This document shows, in pieces, positions 11,463 through 23,947 of a DNA stretch of 64,000 nucleotides. The notes beneath the pieces were generated by a model. It was not told the origin of the DNA, did not search any database, and saw nothing but the letters and a program-made list of their open reading frames with translations. The DNA comes from Aquilaria yunnanensis. Lineage: Eukaryota; Streptophyta; Magnoliopsida; Malvales; Thymelaeaceae. How positions within the stretch are numbered: the first letter of the stretch is position 1; every line of letters starts with the position of its first letter. Where the stretch lies: NCBI GenBank assembly GCA_039654915.1, contig CM077597.1:83640001-83704000 (forward strand). Reading direction: 5' to 3'. Position numbers and translations under genes: made by a program.

Positions 11463-12301
11463 GAAAAAGAGTTTGAGATGGAAAAGAAAATAGTTTCCAG
11501 AAAAAACTCAGAAGACGAGCTTGGAAAAAACAACAGTTTTCCAGAAAAACTCAGAAAAATAGAGGAATCAGAGTACTCTGGAAATCAAAACCCACCAAAA
11601 GATTTGCCTGAGGACGCCGTCGTGAAAGTTGGTAGGAAAAGCTCTGATTAAAGAAGCTCCGCCACAGAAAGCAAGATAAAACGCAAGAACAGAGGGCAAA
11701 GCAGAGAGAGAGCAGAAAAACAGTAAGTGGGACTTATGATGGAATGGGCTATTTATAGGCCAAAGGTGGGTAACCGAAAAGACATCATAAGTACCCATTG
11801 GAGGCGAACCATCGCCGTAACTGCCCGCTGCACCCGAAAAGGCGCGCCCTCTGTAAATGACGCGCCTCTCCTCCAATGGCAAGAAGCCGCGTGTCAACCG
11901 CTGCGCAGAAATAGGGGAGGTGCCTCCCCAAACGTCCCTGGAAAACCGGGACACACCTCCTGATTGGGACACGTCGTTTGACATCCCTGAGAAATGGAGA
12001 CGCGCCGCTCAGTCTGACACGCTTGGCCATCAGACCTGCAGAAATAAAAAGCAGGCCACCTCGAGGACACCAAGAGACAGGCTATGGCTGAACAGCCCAT
12101 GACTTTTGGGCAAGAGGTGTATCTTCGGTACAGGCTTTGCCTCGGAGACACCAAAGAATAGGCCAAGGCCGAACAGCCCAGACCGTCGGGCAAAAGGTGT
12201 GACCTCGGAACAGGTTATGCTTCCCAACAAGACTCCCAACGACAACCTCGGAAAGAGATGCAAACCGAAGTCTTCACTTCGGCTTTCCAGAGGGGGGCAT
12301 G
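11463..12301 (-). promoter_or_regulatory. Promoter and leader region of the element B antisense gene, plus PPT
   Basis: A TATA box (CCTATAAATAGC on the minus strand, about 11749-11758) lies some 290 nt before the ATG; equivalents are found at matching places in A, C and F. Upstream are two to three imperfect repeats of about 75 bp (12060-12230) with alternating GGCCGAACAGCCC and GGGCAAAAGGTGT motifs. The plus-strand polypurine tract AGAGGGGGGCATG abuts the 3' LTR at 12289-12301. Confidence 0.75.
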
Positions 12302-13156
12302 TGATAGCCAAAGGCTATCGCCTCAATCTGGCCGAACACCCTGCCACAACAATGGCCAGAAGAACTAGCGCTTCCCGGGAACAGGTGGAATCATGCACCT
12401 CGGGAGATAGCCGGAGAGCCCCAAGCCTCGGCACGCCAGTAAAACTTGAGGACTCCATTCGCCCCCCAAGGTTGTGAACAGCGCGCCTTCAGAAAAGTGG
12501 CACCAGACATTGCTGCCCGAACATGATATCCCCGAAGGCGGAACCCCCTGGAACTGGGAACCCCCGAACTGAGGGTATGCTTCCCGAAGAGGCTCTGTCC
12601 GAACTAGAGGACGACCTCGCCCAGGGACCTCGGGAGTATGGCAGGCGCATTTAAGGAAGCCTCTGACACGTCCCACCACAGACGTAAAAAGTCGCCCTGA
12701 CGCGCAGACGCCATCAGAATCACATCATGGCCCGTCTCAGCACAAGGCTCGAGGCCATCTAGTTACCAACTATCTGTCCCCTACGCCCAAAAGTTCAGGA
12801 GCATCCGACCGCACACGTGTCATGATCTGAATGGGCTAGGTATTCCTATATATACAGGAAATAAATACTTGACAGGAGGTTGGTTGGCCGGAGATACAGC
12901 TCCCACACTCTGAGAAAATACCAGGCGAGATTTTTCTGCCTTTCTCTTTGAGCTAGTGACTTTCTCCTTTTTCCGGCCACCACTGACTTGGGCGTCGGAG
13001 GCACCCCCCCCGGAAAAACACTCCGGGGGCCTCCTAACCCTCTTTTCCAGCTTTTCAGGTACTCTCCTTGGGGCGATCCACCTTCCAGGCGTTCTTCCTC
13101 CTAGAAGTCTCCTCAACAGTCATCATGACTCACAACGATGAGGCCCCAGGCCATCA
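12302..13156 (+). repeat. 3' LTR of element B
   Basis: 855 bp, ends GGCCATCA, followed by the target duplication ATAAT and the resumed gag frame of element A. It lacks the 12-bp duplication of the 5' LTR. Confidence 0.95.
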
Positions 13157-16100
13157 ATAATACACGGTGCTGACGACGCTACCATGTGCAAGTGCTTCGA
13201 AGTCACCCTCACAGGGCCAGCCACAGCGTGGTACAATTCCTTGCCTTCAGGAACCATCACTGAGTTCCAGGAGTTGTCCACGGCCTTCACACAGCAATTC
13301 ATTGGGAGCAGACCTACGGCGAAGATGCCTGTGCAGATGTTCGACATAGAGCAGAGGAATGGAGAAACCATCCGAGACTATGTCGAAAGATTCAACAGGG
13401 AAGCTCTAAGTGTCCCAGACTTCAGGCCTGAAATCCGCATTCTTGCCATGACACGAGGCCTTCGGCGAGACTCACAGCTGTTCTATGAGTTCTCAAAGGA
13501 CCCCCCGGAGACCCTCGGAGAATTTTACCGAAGAGCAGAACAGCACATGACCACCGAAGAACTAAGAATGGCTGGGCCGAAGTCTGATCACCACCGCCCC
13601 GAAGAGTCCAGTCAACAAACTTGGCATCCTACCGAATACACAGGACGACCTCGGAGGATGCGAGAAAGGAAACCTCAAAGTTTCACACCATTGAGCACTT
13701 CACGGACCAACATTCTGATGGCGCTGGAAAGGCAAGGGACGCAGATTCGGCGACCAAGGGCCATGACCGCCGATAATAAGAAGAATGCAAAGAAGTTCGT
13801 TTCATCGCGACCACGGTCATGACACCGAAGACTGCTTCCAACTGAAGAAGTACATAGAGTCGCTGATAAAAAATGGCCAACTTCGGAAATACCTGAGGAT
13901 GCCATCCCCGAAAGGTAGAAAAATGGAGGAAGAAAAGGCCGAAGATGAGGACTATGACTCCGACAGGCGGAGAAATAGAAGTCCAAAAAAGCGTCCTCCA
14001 CCTCCAGCAGGGGTTATCCAAACCATCACCACGGGGCTCCCATCCTCGGAAAGAAAGCGGAAAGCCAAAGAAATTGCAGTCATGGAGTATCAAAGTCCAT
14101 CAAAGAAGCTGGCTCGCAAAGATGGCTCCACCGTCGTCTTCCCCCACGACGATCCGCTACTGATTATGGCGAGAGTAGGGAATTGGGACGTCAAAAGAGT
14201 GTTGCTTGATGATGGCTCAAATGCTGACGTCCTATTCTCACACCTGCTGCCGAGCTTGGGCATCTCCAGCAGCGAACTGAAACCTGTCACCTCGCCCACT
14301 TTTGGGGTTGGACCATCCGAACTCCCCGTCCTCGGATGGATCGACCTCCGGCTGATAATGAAAGGGACTTCGGTGAACGGAGCAGCTGAGTTGTACGCCT
14401 CCACAATGGCGAGATTCATCGTCGTGAACGTCCCGTCCTCGTACAACGCCATCCTTGGAAGGCAGACAATGGGGAATCTGCATATTCGCCCTGATGTGAA
14501 GTACTTGACTGTCACATTCGCCACCAAGGATGGAGATGCAGAGGTATTCATAGACCAAGCCGAGGTAAAAAAGGTGTTTGTAAAAGCGTGAAAAGCTCCG
14601 GCAAGCAACCTCGCGCAAATGATGGAGGCAAGGGCACCAGAAAAAGGCAAAGAACAAGATCTCGCCAAAACAGAAATGGAAGCAATAGAGCTTGTCCCTG
14701 GTCAATCTACCCGAATAGGGAAGAGCTTGGCCGAAGGTGACAAGGAAAATCTTGTACCCTTTCTGCTGGAAAATAAAGATCTATTTGCCTACTCGCCAAA
14801 AGATATGTTGGGGGTGAACCCTGGCATAATACAGCATAGCCTCAAAGCAAGTCCGGAAGCAAGGCCTGTCCGGCAAAAGAAACGAAGCATCTCAGCCCAC
14901 AAAAGCAACTTTGTCAAAACCGAAGTCCAGCGTCTCCTAGATGCTGAAGTTATCAGGGAGGTCAAGTACCCCGAGTGGTTAAGCAACGTGGTCATCGCCA
15001 CAAAAGAAGGTAGCAGCAAACTCCGGATGTGCACCGACTTCAGAAACTTGAACGATGCTTGCCCGAAAGACTCATACCCTCTGCCGCCAATAGATCAACT
15101 GGTAGATTCAACTACTGAATATGGGCTCCTAAGTTTCCTAGACGCCTTCAGTGGCTACCATCGGATAAGGATGGACCCCGAAGATGAAGAGAAGACTGCC
15201 TTCATCACCAAGGGAGGAACATACTGCTATATCAGGATGCCATTCGGGCTAAAAAATGCAGGAGCCACCTACCAGAGGCTGATGAACAAGGTCTTCAAAG
15301 GCCAGATAGGGAGAAACATGGAGGTGTATGTTGATGATATGATAGTCAAGAGCAAGCTGCCTGACTACCACGTTGCAGATTTAGAGGAAACCTTCCAAAA
15401 GCTCAGAGCCTTCGGGATCCGCCTTAATCCTGAGAAGTGCATCTTCGGGGTGACCTCGGGAAAATTCCTTGGGTACATGGTATCCGAAAGAGGCATCGAC
15501 GCTAACCCCGAGAAGATTAAGGCTCTACTTGAGTCCCGAACTCCTGCCACGGTCAAAGATGTGCAGAGACGCACCGAAAGAATAACCTCTCTGAGCAGGT
15601 TTATTTCCAGGTACGGAGATAGGTGTAGACCTTTCTTCAAAGTCCTCACAAAGGCAACAAAAATGGAAGGCGACCTCGGAAGAAATGATCGTCCTTGGGA
15701 TGAAGATTGCCAAAAGGCCTGGGAAGAACTCAAAGTCTACCTGGCCAGCCTGCCGACTTTGCGACAACCTCGGGAGGGAGAGCCCCTCGTACTGTACCTC
15801 GCCCTCATAGAAAAGGCTGTGAGCTCGGTCCTCGTTAAAGAAGAAGGGTCAAACCAATGGCCGGTCTACTATGTCAGCAAGTCCCTGCATGGCGCCGAAG
15901 TCAGGTACCCTTTGCTTCAAAAAGCTATATACGCCTTGGTGCTTGCAGGGAGAAGGCTGCGACCATACTTTCAGGCTCACCCCATCATCGTCCGAAGTAG
16001 TCTGCCACTACGGGATGTCATGAAAAAAGTTGACCATTCGGGAAGGCTCTCCAAGTGGTGCATAGAGCTGGGCGAACACGAAATCATGTATGAGCCTTGG

Positions 16101-17867
16101 AAGGCCATAAAAGCTCAAGCCCTGGCAGATTTTATCGCCGAAATACCCACCACTGAGGAGAGCCACTCGGATCCAAAAGAGCGTGAGCCAGAATGGACCT
16201 TGCACGTAGACGGAGCCTCGGGGTCTGAACACCAGGGAGCTGGAATAATTATCAGGGGCCCCGAAGGCCTGGAGGTAATGAAGGCTATCAAGTTCAGCTT
16301 CAACGTCACCAACAATGTAGCTGAGTATGAAGTCCTCATAGCGGGATTGCGCTTGGCCAGAAAGATTGGCGTGAGAAACTTAAAGGCTCACAGCGATTCC
16401 CAGCTGGTAGTTCGGCAGACGGCAGGAGATTATGGGGCGAAGGACCCAATTTTGGCAAAATATCATGAGCTAGTAGCAAAGCTCATCCGAGAGTTTGACG
16501 CCGTACGGATCGAAAATGTACCTCGGCGGAATAACACTGAGGCAGATTGCTTGGCGAAGTCAAAAACATATACCGAGGTGCTAGACCATCCGAGCATCTC
16601 AGTGCTGAGCATGATGACCTCGGGAACAGGATGGAAAGACCCAATAAAAAGATACCTCGCAGAGAATTTGCTCCCCGAAGACCCCGGCGATGCTGCAAGA
16701 CTGCGAAGACGCTCCGGAAGATTCTTCCTGATTGGCGAAGAGTTATATCGGCAGGAATATGCGAATCCGCTGCAAACATGTGTGGATGAAAAGGATGCTG
16801 AAATGGTCCTTGAAGAAGTTCACGAAGGCATGTGTGGTCCACACATTGGAACTGATGCCCTGGCAGCAGTGATACTCCGCCAAGGATACTTCTGGCCTAC
16901 CCCGAGAAAGGACGCAAGACAGTTTGTCCGGAAATGTGGTAGCTGCTAGAGACACGTGAAAATCCAGAGGACACCCTCGGAAATGGTAACTTCGGCAGAC
17001 TATCCTTGGCCCTTCGCAGTCTGGGGTATAGACCTTATTGGGCCACTCCCCACAGCACCCGGAGGCGTGAAATTCTGCGTGGTAACAGTGGACTATTTCT
17101 CAAAGTGGGTGGAGGCAGAACCACTAGCAACTATCTCGGCAAAAGAAGTGCAGAAGTTCCTATGGAAGAACATCGTATGCAGATTTGGCATACCGAGGGT
17201 ACTAGTAGCTGATAATGGATCCCAGTTCACTGACAAAGGTTTCCAAGAATTCATCAGCGACCTCGGAATAAAGATGCACTTCGCCCCAGTAGCTCACCCC
17301 CAAAGCAACGGGCAGGTGGAAGTATCAAACAGGACCATAAAAGATGGCCTGAAAAAGAGACTAGGGGAAGCCAAAGGGAAATGGCCAGGAGAACTCCAAA
17401 GTGTATTATGGAGCTACCGAACGACGCCCCGAAGAGCCACAGGGGAGACTCTTCTCCCACTCGTCTTCGGAACAGAGGCCATTATCCCACTAGAGGTAGT
17501 TCAACCTTCAGTACGGGTGCAAGTATTTGATGATGGTGGTAATGACCTCGGCCTGAGAACCAATCTCGATCTTATGGCCGAACACAGAGAAATAGCCGAG
17601 CTGATAAGAAAAGCTTTTCAACAAAGAGTGACCGCGGCTGTAAACTTACGGGTCAGGCCAAAAGAAATCAAGAAGGGAGACCTCGTTCTCCGAAAGGCCG
17701 ACTTCGCACCCCGAAGGCCATCCCATGGCGTACTTCACGCAAACTGGGAAGGACCCTATCTGGTTCTCGACGAAGTACGAAAAGGCGTGTACAAGCTTGG
17801 TGACGCCGAAGGCGTAGAATTGAACAACACTTGGCACTCAGACGCCTTGAAAAAATTCTACGCTTAA
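13157..17867 (+). pseudogene. Element A gag-pol, main part
   Basis: Resumes the gag domain at codon Ile-Ile-His-Gly-Ala-Asp-Asp and covers protease (LDDGSNADVLF), reverse transcriptase (YVDD about 15329-15340), both RNase H regions and integrase, ending at TAA 17867. Lesions: a 5-nt deletion near 13796 that removes the first Cys of the knuckle and shifts the frame; TGA at 14589-14591 between protease and RT; TAG at 16947-16949 inside the integrase zinc finger (CGSC then stop). The TGA at the protease-RT junction is shared with element F. Inferred non-functional, but all domains are recognisable. Confidence 0.93.
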
Positions 17868-18524
17868 GGTTGAACGGAGGAGTTATGTTGTACAGAATGG
17901 CCTTGAGAAAAATTCTTAAGTGTACAGAAATTATGCAAAACAGAATTCCGCAAAGGTGCTCGCCATGATAAAACATAGATATGACTTTCCGAAGTCCCTT
18001 GAGCCATCACGCTCGGGAAAGATGGAAAACAAAAATCTCGCAGAAGTACTCGCCATAGCCAGCGTAGAGATAATTTTCCGAACTCCCTTGAGTGAACATG
18101 CTCGGGAAAATGGGAAGTGAAAAATCTCGCGAAAGGTTTTCCGAAGTCCCTTGAGCAAACATGCTCGGGACAACTGGAAAAACAAAAAAATTGACTGAAG
18201 GTTTCCGAAGTCCGTTGAGTAATCACGTTCGGGGTAAATTGGAAATGCAAAAGCCTGCAAAAAGAATTAGTCAAATTTTTTCAGGCCTTCCAGAAAGTCT
18301 TACGAGCAAGCGCACTCGGGACAAAGGAAGGTAAAAAAGTTTCTTTAATCGCAGGTTTTCCGAAGTCTCTTGAGTGAACGTGTTCGGGACAATGGAAATG
18401 AAGAAACTTGCAAGAAAAGACTTAGCCAAAAAATCCTCATTAAGAGCAAAGCTGCTTTAAAATAAAGAACTGCCCGAATAAGGATTACAAAATAGAAGGG
18501 AAGGAAAAGGGGCCCTAAAATTGG
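17868..18524. repeat. Convergence zone of element A
   Basis: No gene is seen. At least six copies of the CCGAAGTCCCTTGAGC...GCTCGGGA unit lie near 17989, 18080, 18148, 18208, 18290 and 18360, as in B. It separates the convergent ends of pol and of the antisense gene. Confidence 0.75.
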
Positions 18525-20798
18525 CTAACGGTTCACGGCGTCCCGAGAGCCACTCGTCTGCCCGCCCTTTTCCATCACCTTCGGCGCTGGAATTGAAGGA
18601 GGAAGTTTCAGATGTTCGACCTTGGACCATTTCCACCGAGGTCCCCCAGGAATGTTTAGACCTTCTAGAAAAGAGAGGTCCAGATCTGGGAACCTCTGGA
18701 GAATCTGGTGCCGAGCCAGGCAGAAGCCGTCCTGGAATGCGACCTTGCTCATCTGATCAGACTTGTTCTTCTCAAGCTCGAGGTCGTCAAGCTCGTTCTT
18801 CAGATCCGTGACCTCCTCCTCCAGCGCCTTTATCCGCTCCTCCCCCTTCGGCTCTTTCTTCAACGACTCAACCTCGGCCCGGAGGGCGTTATTCTCACAC
18901 GTCAACGACACTATACGGCTGTCAGAACCAGCCTTGTGCTGGAGAAGATCTTCGTTGGCGGCGAGCATCCCCTTTATTTGGTCACCGAGGTCAGCGATCT
19001 TCCTGGAGGAGCCCTTTTGAAGTTCTTCTTTTTCCTTCTGGAACTCCTCCCGAAGGGCAGCTACTTCTTTCTTAGCAGCCTCTTTCAGCTGCTGGTTTTT
19101 GGCGACCGACTACGCGAGTGCGGTCCTCATCTCATTCATGGTTCGAGTGGCCGAAGTTCGAAAAGAAACCTCCCTGGCCACCCGAACTTGGAGAAAGGCA
19201 GTGTACCCCATCAGCTGCAAAAAATAAACGCAAGATCAGCAAGAGCCAAACACTTAGGAAAAAATTGAAGGGAAAGAGCTGTGAAGGATATACCTGAGCA
19301 GCATGCTCGGTGATCTTCGCGACGAGGGTGTTATCCCCCGGGTGGGCCGCCGCTATAGCCTTGAAGGAGGCCTCGGTGAGCACCCCCTTCGAAATTTCCT
19401 TAGCCATTTGAGGAACGTCCTCGGAGTACATATCCATGTCCTCCGTAAACGTCCAAAAAGGCTCCTTGGGTATCTTCCCTTGCGGGATTTTGGCATTCCG
19501 AAGAGCTCGTTTCCGAGCATGATCAGCCACCCAGCCAGGGGTAGTCAACTCCCCTGCGTGATAAGAATGAGAAGGAGATTAAAGACAAAGAAGCCAATCC
19601 AGAAAAAACAGAGGAAGTACACTTTGCCTGGAAACAAACCTGGCGGAACCTCGACAACATCGTCCTCGGGGTCCTCGGCCGAAATGCCCTTGCCCTCCCG
19701 CTTGCGCCGCTCCTCGGCAGAAGGTACTTCTACCACTACATCAAGGAAGGCCTGTGACGCAGTAGGACTCTGAGGAGGAACGTCGGTTGAAGGGACCTCG
19801 GAAGCAGCAGCCTCAGACGCCGGAACTTCGGCTGTCCCAGGCTCCTCGGCGGTCTCCTCGGGGATTTCTTCTAGAACAGCTCTCTTTGCCCGTTTCCTCG
19901 AAGGCCCCGCGCTAGTAGACTTCCGCCTTCGGGAAGACACCTTGTTCGTCTGATCGCCCTCCTCCACTTGGCCGGTGAAAAGGGACTTGTAATAGGCGTT
20001 AGTCGCGTCGCCCATCTCTGAAAAAGGAGAGAAACATCAGCGTGAGTCCGAGGAAAGAACAGTAAAGGAGTAGAAGATAACTCACTTTCGGCAAGCGCTT
20101 CGAAAGAAATTTCCTCCTTAAGAAGCTTGACCAACCAGGAATCCTTCCCGGCGATGGCAGGAGCTGGCATCCCTAGGTCAGTCTCGTGCTCCTTTACCAC
20201 CTTTAGCTCCCGAAGGACCTCTTCGGTCATCAACCTCCAGTTGATTGGAAAAGGGTAAAGGGTGAGCGGAACGACCTCGGGATCCCAGTCAGAGACAGCC
20301 CGAATGCGGGCGTCGAAATCCGCGAACAAGGGAGCTAACTCTGGGGTCAGCAGCATCCTCGGATCAGCAACGTCCACATCCAGTGTTCCTTGAGCCCATT
20401 TGGTCTGAACGTACGACCAGGCCTCGTCCATCTTCATGAAGAAAAATTTCTGTTGCCACCCCCACCAGCTATCTTTAGTGGCGAAGGTGAACATGAATTT
20501 CTTGCTCCCGGATCCCTGAGGTAGCATGAAATAGAAGCCACCCTTCGGGACCACAGAGAGCTTGTAATACTGCATAAAAATTCTGAAATTGGGTTCTATC
20601 CCGAAGACGCCACACATGCAGAGGTAGGCGTTAAAATAGCAGAACGAGTTCGGGGGAAGCTGGTTCACAGCAATGCCATGAAATTTGCAGAACTCGCACA
20701 CCATCTTCGGGGGAGGATACCGAAGACCGGCCTTCAGCTGGGCAACAAGGATGGGCTAAAAGAGGCTGCCAGCTCTCAGGAATGGGCATTTTCGACAT
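18525..20798 (-). pseudogene. Antisense four-exon gene of element A (Transposase_28-like)
   Basis: Exons on the minus strand: 20798-20086, 20017-19640, 19553-19294 (260 nt), 19214-18525. Introns are GT-AG. Exon 1 is 128 nt shorter than in B and F because the segment between QPLLAHP and QLKAG is deleted, which shifts the frame. Exon 4 has TAG near 19110, where F reads Glu. The conserved FCKFHGIAVNQLPPN block, the basic region of exon 2 and the C-terminal coiled coil remain. It is in the same position and orientation as in B, convergent with pol. Confidence 0.85.
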
Positions 20799-21566
20799 AA
20801 AAATGAGTTTGAAAATGGAAGAAAACAGTTTCCAGAGAAAAACTCAAAAGAACACAGGGATCAAAGCGCTCTGAAAAACAAAAACCCACCGAAAGATTTG
20901 CCAAAATCTGAGGACGCCGTCGTGAAAGCTGGCTGGAAAAAAGCTCTGATTAAGGTAGCTCCGCCACAGAAAGCAAGAAAGTGCAAGAACAGGGGCAAAG
21001 CAGAGAGAAGAGCAGCAGAGAAAGCAAAAGGAACTTATGATGGAGTGGGCTATTTATAAGCCAGAGATGGGTAACCGAAACATCGTCATAAGTACCCTTT
21101 GGAGGTGAACCGTCGCCGTAACTGCTCTCTGCACCTGAAAAGGCGCGCCCTCTGTAACCGACGTGACTCTCCTCCAATGGCAAAGCGCCACGTGTCAACC
21201 GCTGCGCGAAAATGGGGGACACGTCCTCCAAACGTCCCTTGGAAAACTGGGATGAAACTGGGACGCGCCGCTTAGACTGACACGCTTGGCCAAACAGACC
21301 TGCAGAAACAAAGAGCAGGCCACCTCGAGGATGCCAAGAAACTGGCTATGGCCGAACAGCCCATGACCTTCGGGCAAGAGGTGTATCTTCGGCACAGGCT
21401 CCACCTCGAAGACGCCAAAGAACAGGCCATGGCCAAAGAGCCCATGATCTCCGGGCAAAAGGCGCATCCTCGGAACAGGTTAAGCTTCCAAAGAAACTCC
21501 CATACACAACCTCGGAAAGAGATGCAAAACCGAAGTCTTCACTTCGGCTTTCCAAAGGGGGGCATG
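20799..21566 (-). promoter_or_regulatory. Promoter region of element A antisense gene, plus PPT
   Basis: CTTATAAATA on the minus strand at 21051-21060 lies about 253 nt upstream of the ATG, in the near-palindrome GGCTATTTATAAGCC. Farther up, about 75-bp repeats (21330-21500) resemble those of B. The polypurine tract (AAAGGGGGGCATG) ends at 21566, next to the LTR. Confidence 0.75.
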
Positions 21567-22445
21567 TGATAGCCAAACGCTATCGCCTCTATCTGGCCGA
21601 ACTCCCTGCCACAATGATGGCTAGAAGAAGCTGGCGCTACCCGAGAAAAGGTGCGATCAGGCACCTCGGGAGATAGCCGAAGAGCTCCGAGCCCGGCACG
21701 CCAGGAAACCCCGAGGACACTACTCGCCCCCCAAGGTTGTGAACATATCGCCTTCGAAAAAGCGGCACCAGACATAGCGAGCCGAATATGATATCCCCGA
21801 AGGCGGAACTCCCTGAAACTGGGAACCCCCGAACTGAGGGCTTGTTTCCCGAAGAGGCTCTGTCCGAACTAGAGGACGACCTCACCCAGGGACCTTGGGA
21901 GTACGGCAGGAGCATTTATGGAAGCACTTAAGGAAGCCTCTGACACGTCCTTTCACAGACGTCATAAGGTCGCCTGAATAGGCGCTCTGACATACGGACG
22001 CCATCAGAATCAGATCATGGCCAATCTCAGCACGTGGCTCAGGACAACCTGCTACCAGTTATCTGTCTCCTACGCCCAGAAACTCAGGGAACATCCGACC
22101 GAACACGTGTCGTGATCTGAACGGGCTAGGCGCTCCTATAAATACCAGGAATTAATACTTGGTAGGAGGCTGGTGGGTTAGCCAAACACTGCTCCCACAC
22201 TCTGAGAAAACTACCAGGCGAGACTCTTCAGCCCTTTGTGCTATTTCTTCTGCCTTTTCTCAGCCACCACTGACTTGGGCGTCGGAGGCTCCCCCCCCGG
22301 AAAAACACTCCGGGGACCTCCTAACCCTTTGTTTTTGAGCTTTCAGGCACTCTCCTTTGGGCCATCCATTCCACCAGGCATTCCTCCTCCCAGAAGTCTC
22401 TCCACCAGTCACCATGACTATAAACGATGAGGCCCCTGGCCATCA
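21567..22445 (+). repeat. 3' LTR of element A
   Basis: 879 bp, TGATAGCC to GGCCATCA, followed by the duplicated CAATG and the minus-strand integrase frame of element D. Roughly twenty differences from the 5' copy by eye. Confidence 0.95.
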
Positions 22446-23947
22446 CAATGTTCTTCCATATGAACTTCTGCACATCTTTTGCCGAGATATTCGCCAAGGG
22501 TTCTGCCTCGACCCATATAGAGAAATAGTCCACTGTGACTACGCAGAACTTCACGCTTCCAGGCGCTGTCGAGAGTGGCCCAAAGAGGTCTATGCCCCAA
22601 ACTGCGAAGGGCCAGGGATAGCCAGCCGAAGTTACCAATTCTGAGGGTGTCCTTTGGATACTCACGTGTCTTTGGCAATTACCACATTTCTGGACGAACT
22701 GCCTAGCGTCCTTTCTTAAGGTAGGCCAAAAGTATCCTTGGCGAAGTATCACTGCTGCCAGGGCATCGGTTCCAATGTGCGAACCACAAGCGCCTTCATG
22801 AACTTCTTCGAGGATCGTTTCAGTATCCTCTTCGCCAACACACTTCTGTAGTGGATTTGCATATCCCTGCTGATATAATTCTTCTCCGATTAGGAAGAAA
22901 TGACCAGAACATCTTGGCACTTTTGCTGCTTTGTTGGGGTCTTCGGGGAGCGCACTGGTTGCGAGATATCTTTTTATCGGATCTTTCCAGCCTTTTCCCA
23001 AAGTTACTATGCTCAGCACTGCGATGCTCGGGTGGCTTAGCACCTCGGTGCATGGTTTCGACTTTGCCAAGCAATCTGCCTCGGCATTATCTCGACGAGG
23101 CACATTTTTTATTCATACATCGTCGAACTCTCGGATAAGCTTTGCTACTAGTTCATGGTATTTTTCCAAGGTCGGGTCCTTCGCCCCATAGTCCCCTGCT
23201 GTTTGTCAAACTACTAGCTGGGAATCGCTGTGGGCTTTCAAGTTTCTTACACCAATTTTTCTGGCTAGGCGTAACCTTGCTATGAGAGCTTCGTATTCAG
23301 CCATATTGTTGGTGACGTTAAAGCCGAACTTGATGGCCTTCATTACTTCTAGACCTTCAGGGCCTCTGATAATTACCCCAGCTCCCTGGTGTTCGGACCC
23401 TGAGGCTCCGTCTACATACAAAGTCCATTCTAGCTCACCTTCGTTAGGATCCGAATGGCTGTCCTCGGTGATGGGTACTTCGGCAATGAAGTCTGCTAGA
23501 GCTTGAGCTTTTATGGCTTTCCGAGGTTCATAAGTAATGTCGTGCTCGCCAAGCTCTATACACCATTTGGAAAGCCTTCCCGAATGATCAACTTTCCTCA
23601 TGACGTCCCGTAGCGGTATACTACTTCAGACGATGATTGGGTGAGCTTGAAAATATGGCCGTAGTCTTCTTCCTGCTAGTACCAGGGCATATATAGCTTT
23701 TTGTAGCAAGGGATACCTGACTTCGGCGTCGTGCAGGGACTTGCTTACATAATAAACCGGCCATTGCTTCAGCGCTTCCTCTTTCACAAGGACTGAGCAT
23801 ACTGCTTTTTCTGTGACGGCGAGGTACAACACGAGGGGCTCTCCCTCGCAAGGTTGTGTAAGAGTGGGCAGACAAGCTAAGTAGATTTTGAGTTCTTGCC
23901 AAGCCCTTTGGCAGTCCTCATTCCAAGGATGATCATCACATCCGAGG
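22446..23947 (-). pseudogene. Element D: RNase H to integrase part of pol (right fragment)
   Basis: On the minus strand it reads DDHPWNEDC..., then the first RNase H remnant (YVSKSLHDAEVRYPLLQKAIYALVLAG), the archaeal-type RNase H (YVDGASGSEHQGAG) and the integrase zinc finger and core start (GIDLFGPL). It breaks at CAATG, where element A sits. Nonsense codons occur near 23626, near 23206 and just upstream of 23103. The upstream end is cut by the LTR of element E at 23948, so gag, protease and RT of D lie beyond the right edge, if they exist. Confidence 0.9.

Larger units (their letters stand above)
1996..13156 (+). mobile_element. Element B: nearly intact Tat-lineage Ty3/gypsy retrotransposon nested in A
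   Basis: LTRs at 1996-2862 and 12302-13156 are flanked by ATAAT at 1991-1995 and 13157-13161. The length difference of 12 bp is explained by one 12-bp duplication (GCATTTAAGGAA) in the 5' LTR. Otherwise they differ at about fifteen sites by eye. Order: LTR, PBS, gag-pol (2831-8341), convergent repeat zone, antisense four-exon gene (11462 down to 9113), PPT (12289-12301), LTR. Each of the two genes holds a single in-frame stop, so this is the best-preserved family member in the window. The insertion split A's gag exactly between two Ile codons. Confidence 0.96.
361..22445 (+). mobile_element. Element A: Tat-lineage Ty3/gypsy retrotransposon, interrupted by element B
   Basis: Two LTRs of equal length (879 bp; 361-1239 and 21567-22445) are flanked by the perfect 5-bp target duplication CAATG (356-360 and 22446-22450). 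Between them lie a PBS, gag-pol in plus orientation, an antisense spliced gene and a PPT (about 21553-21566, ending AGGGGGGCATG). Element B occupies 1996-13156, so A alone is about 10.9 kb. By eye the two LTRs differ at roughly twenty sites (about 2 percent), which makes A slightly older than B and far older than G. Gag-pol and the antisense gene both carry disabling changes, so A is not autonomous now. Confidence 0.95.
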
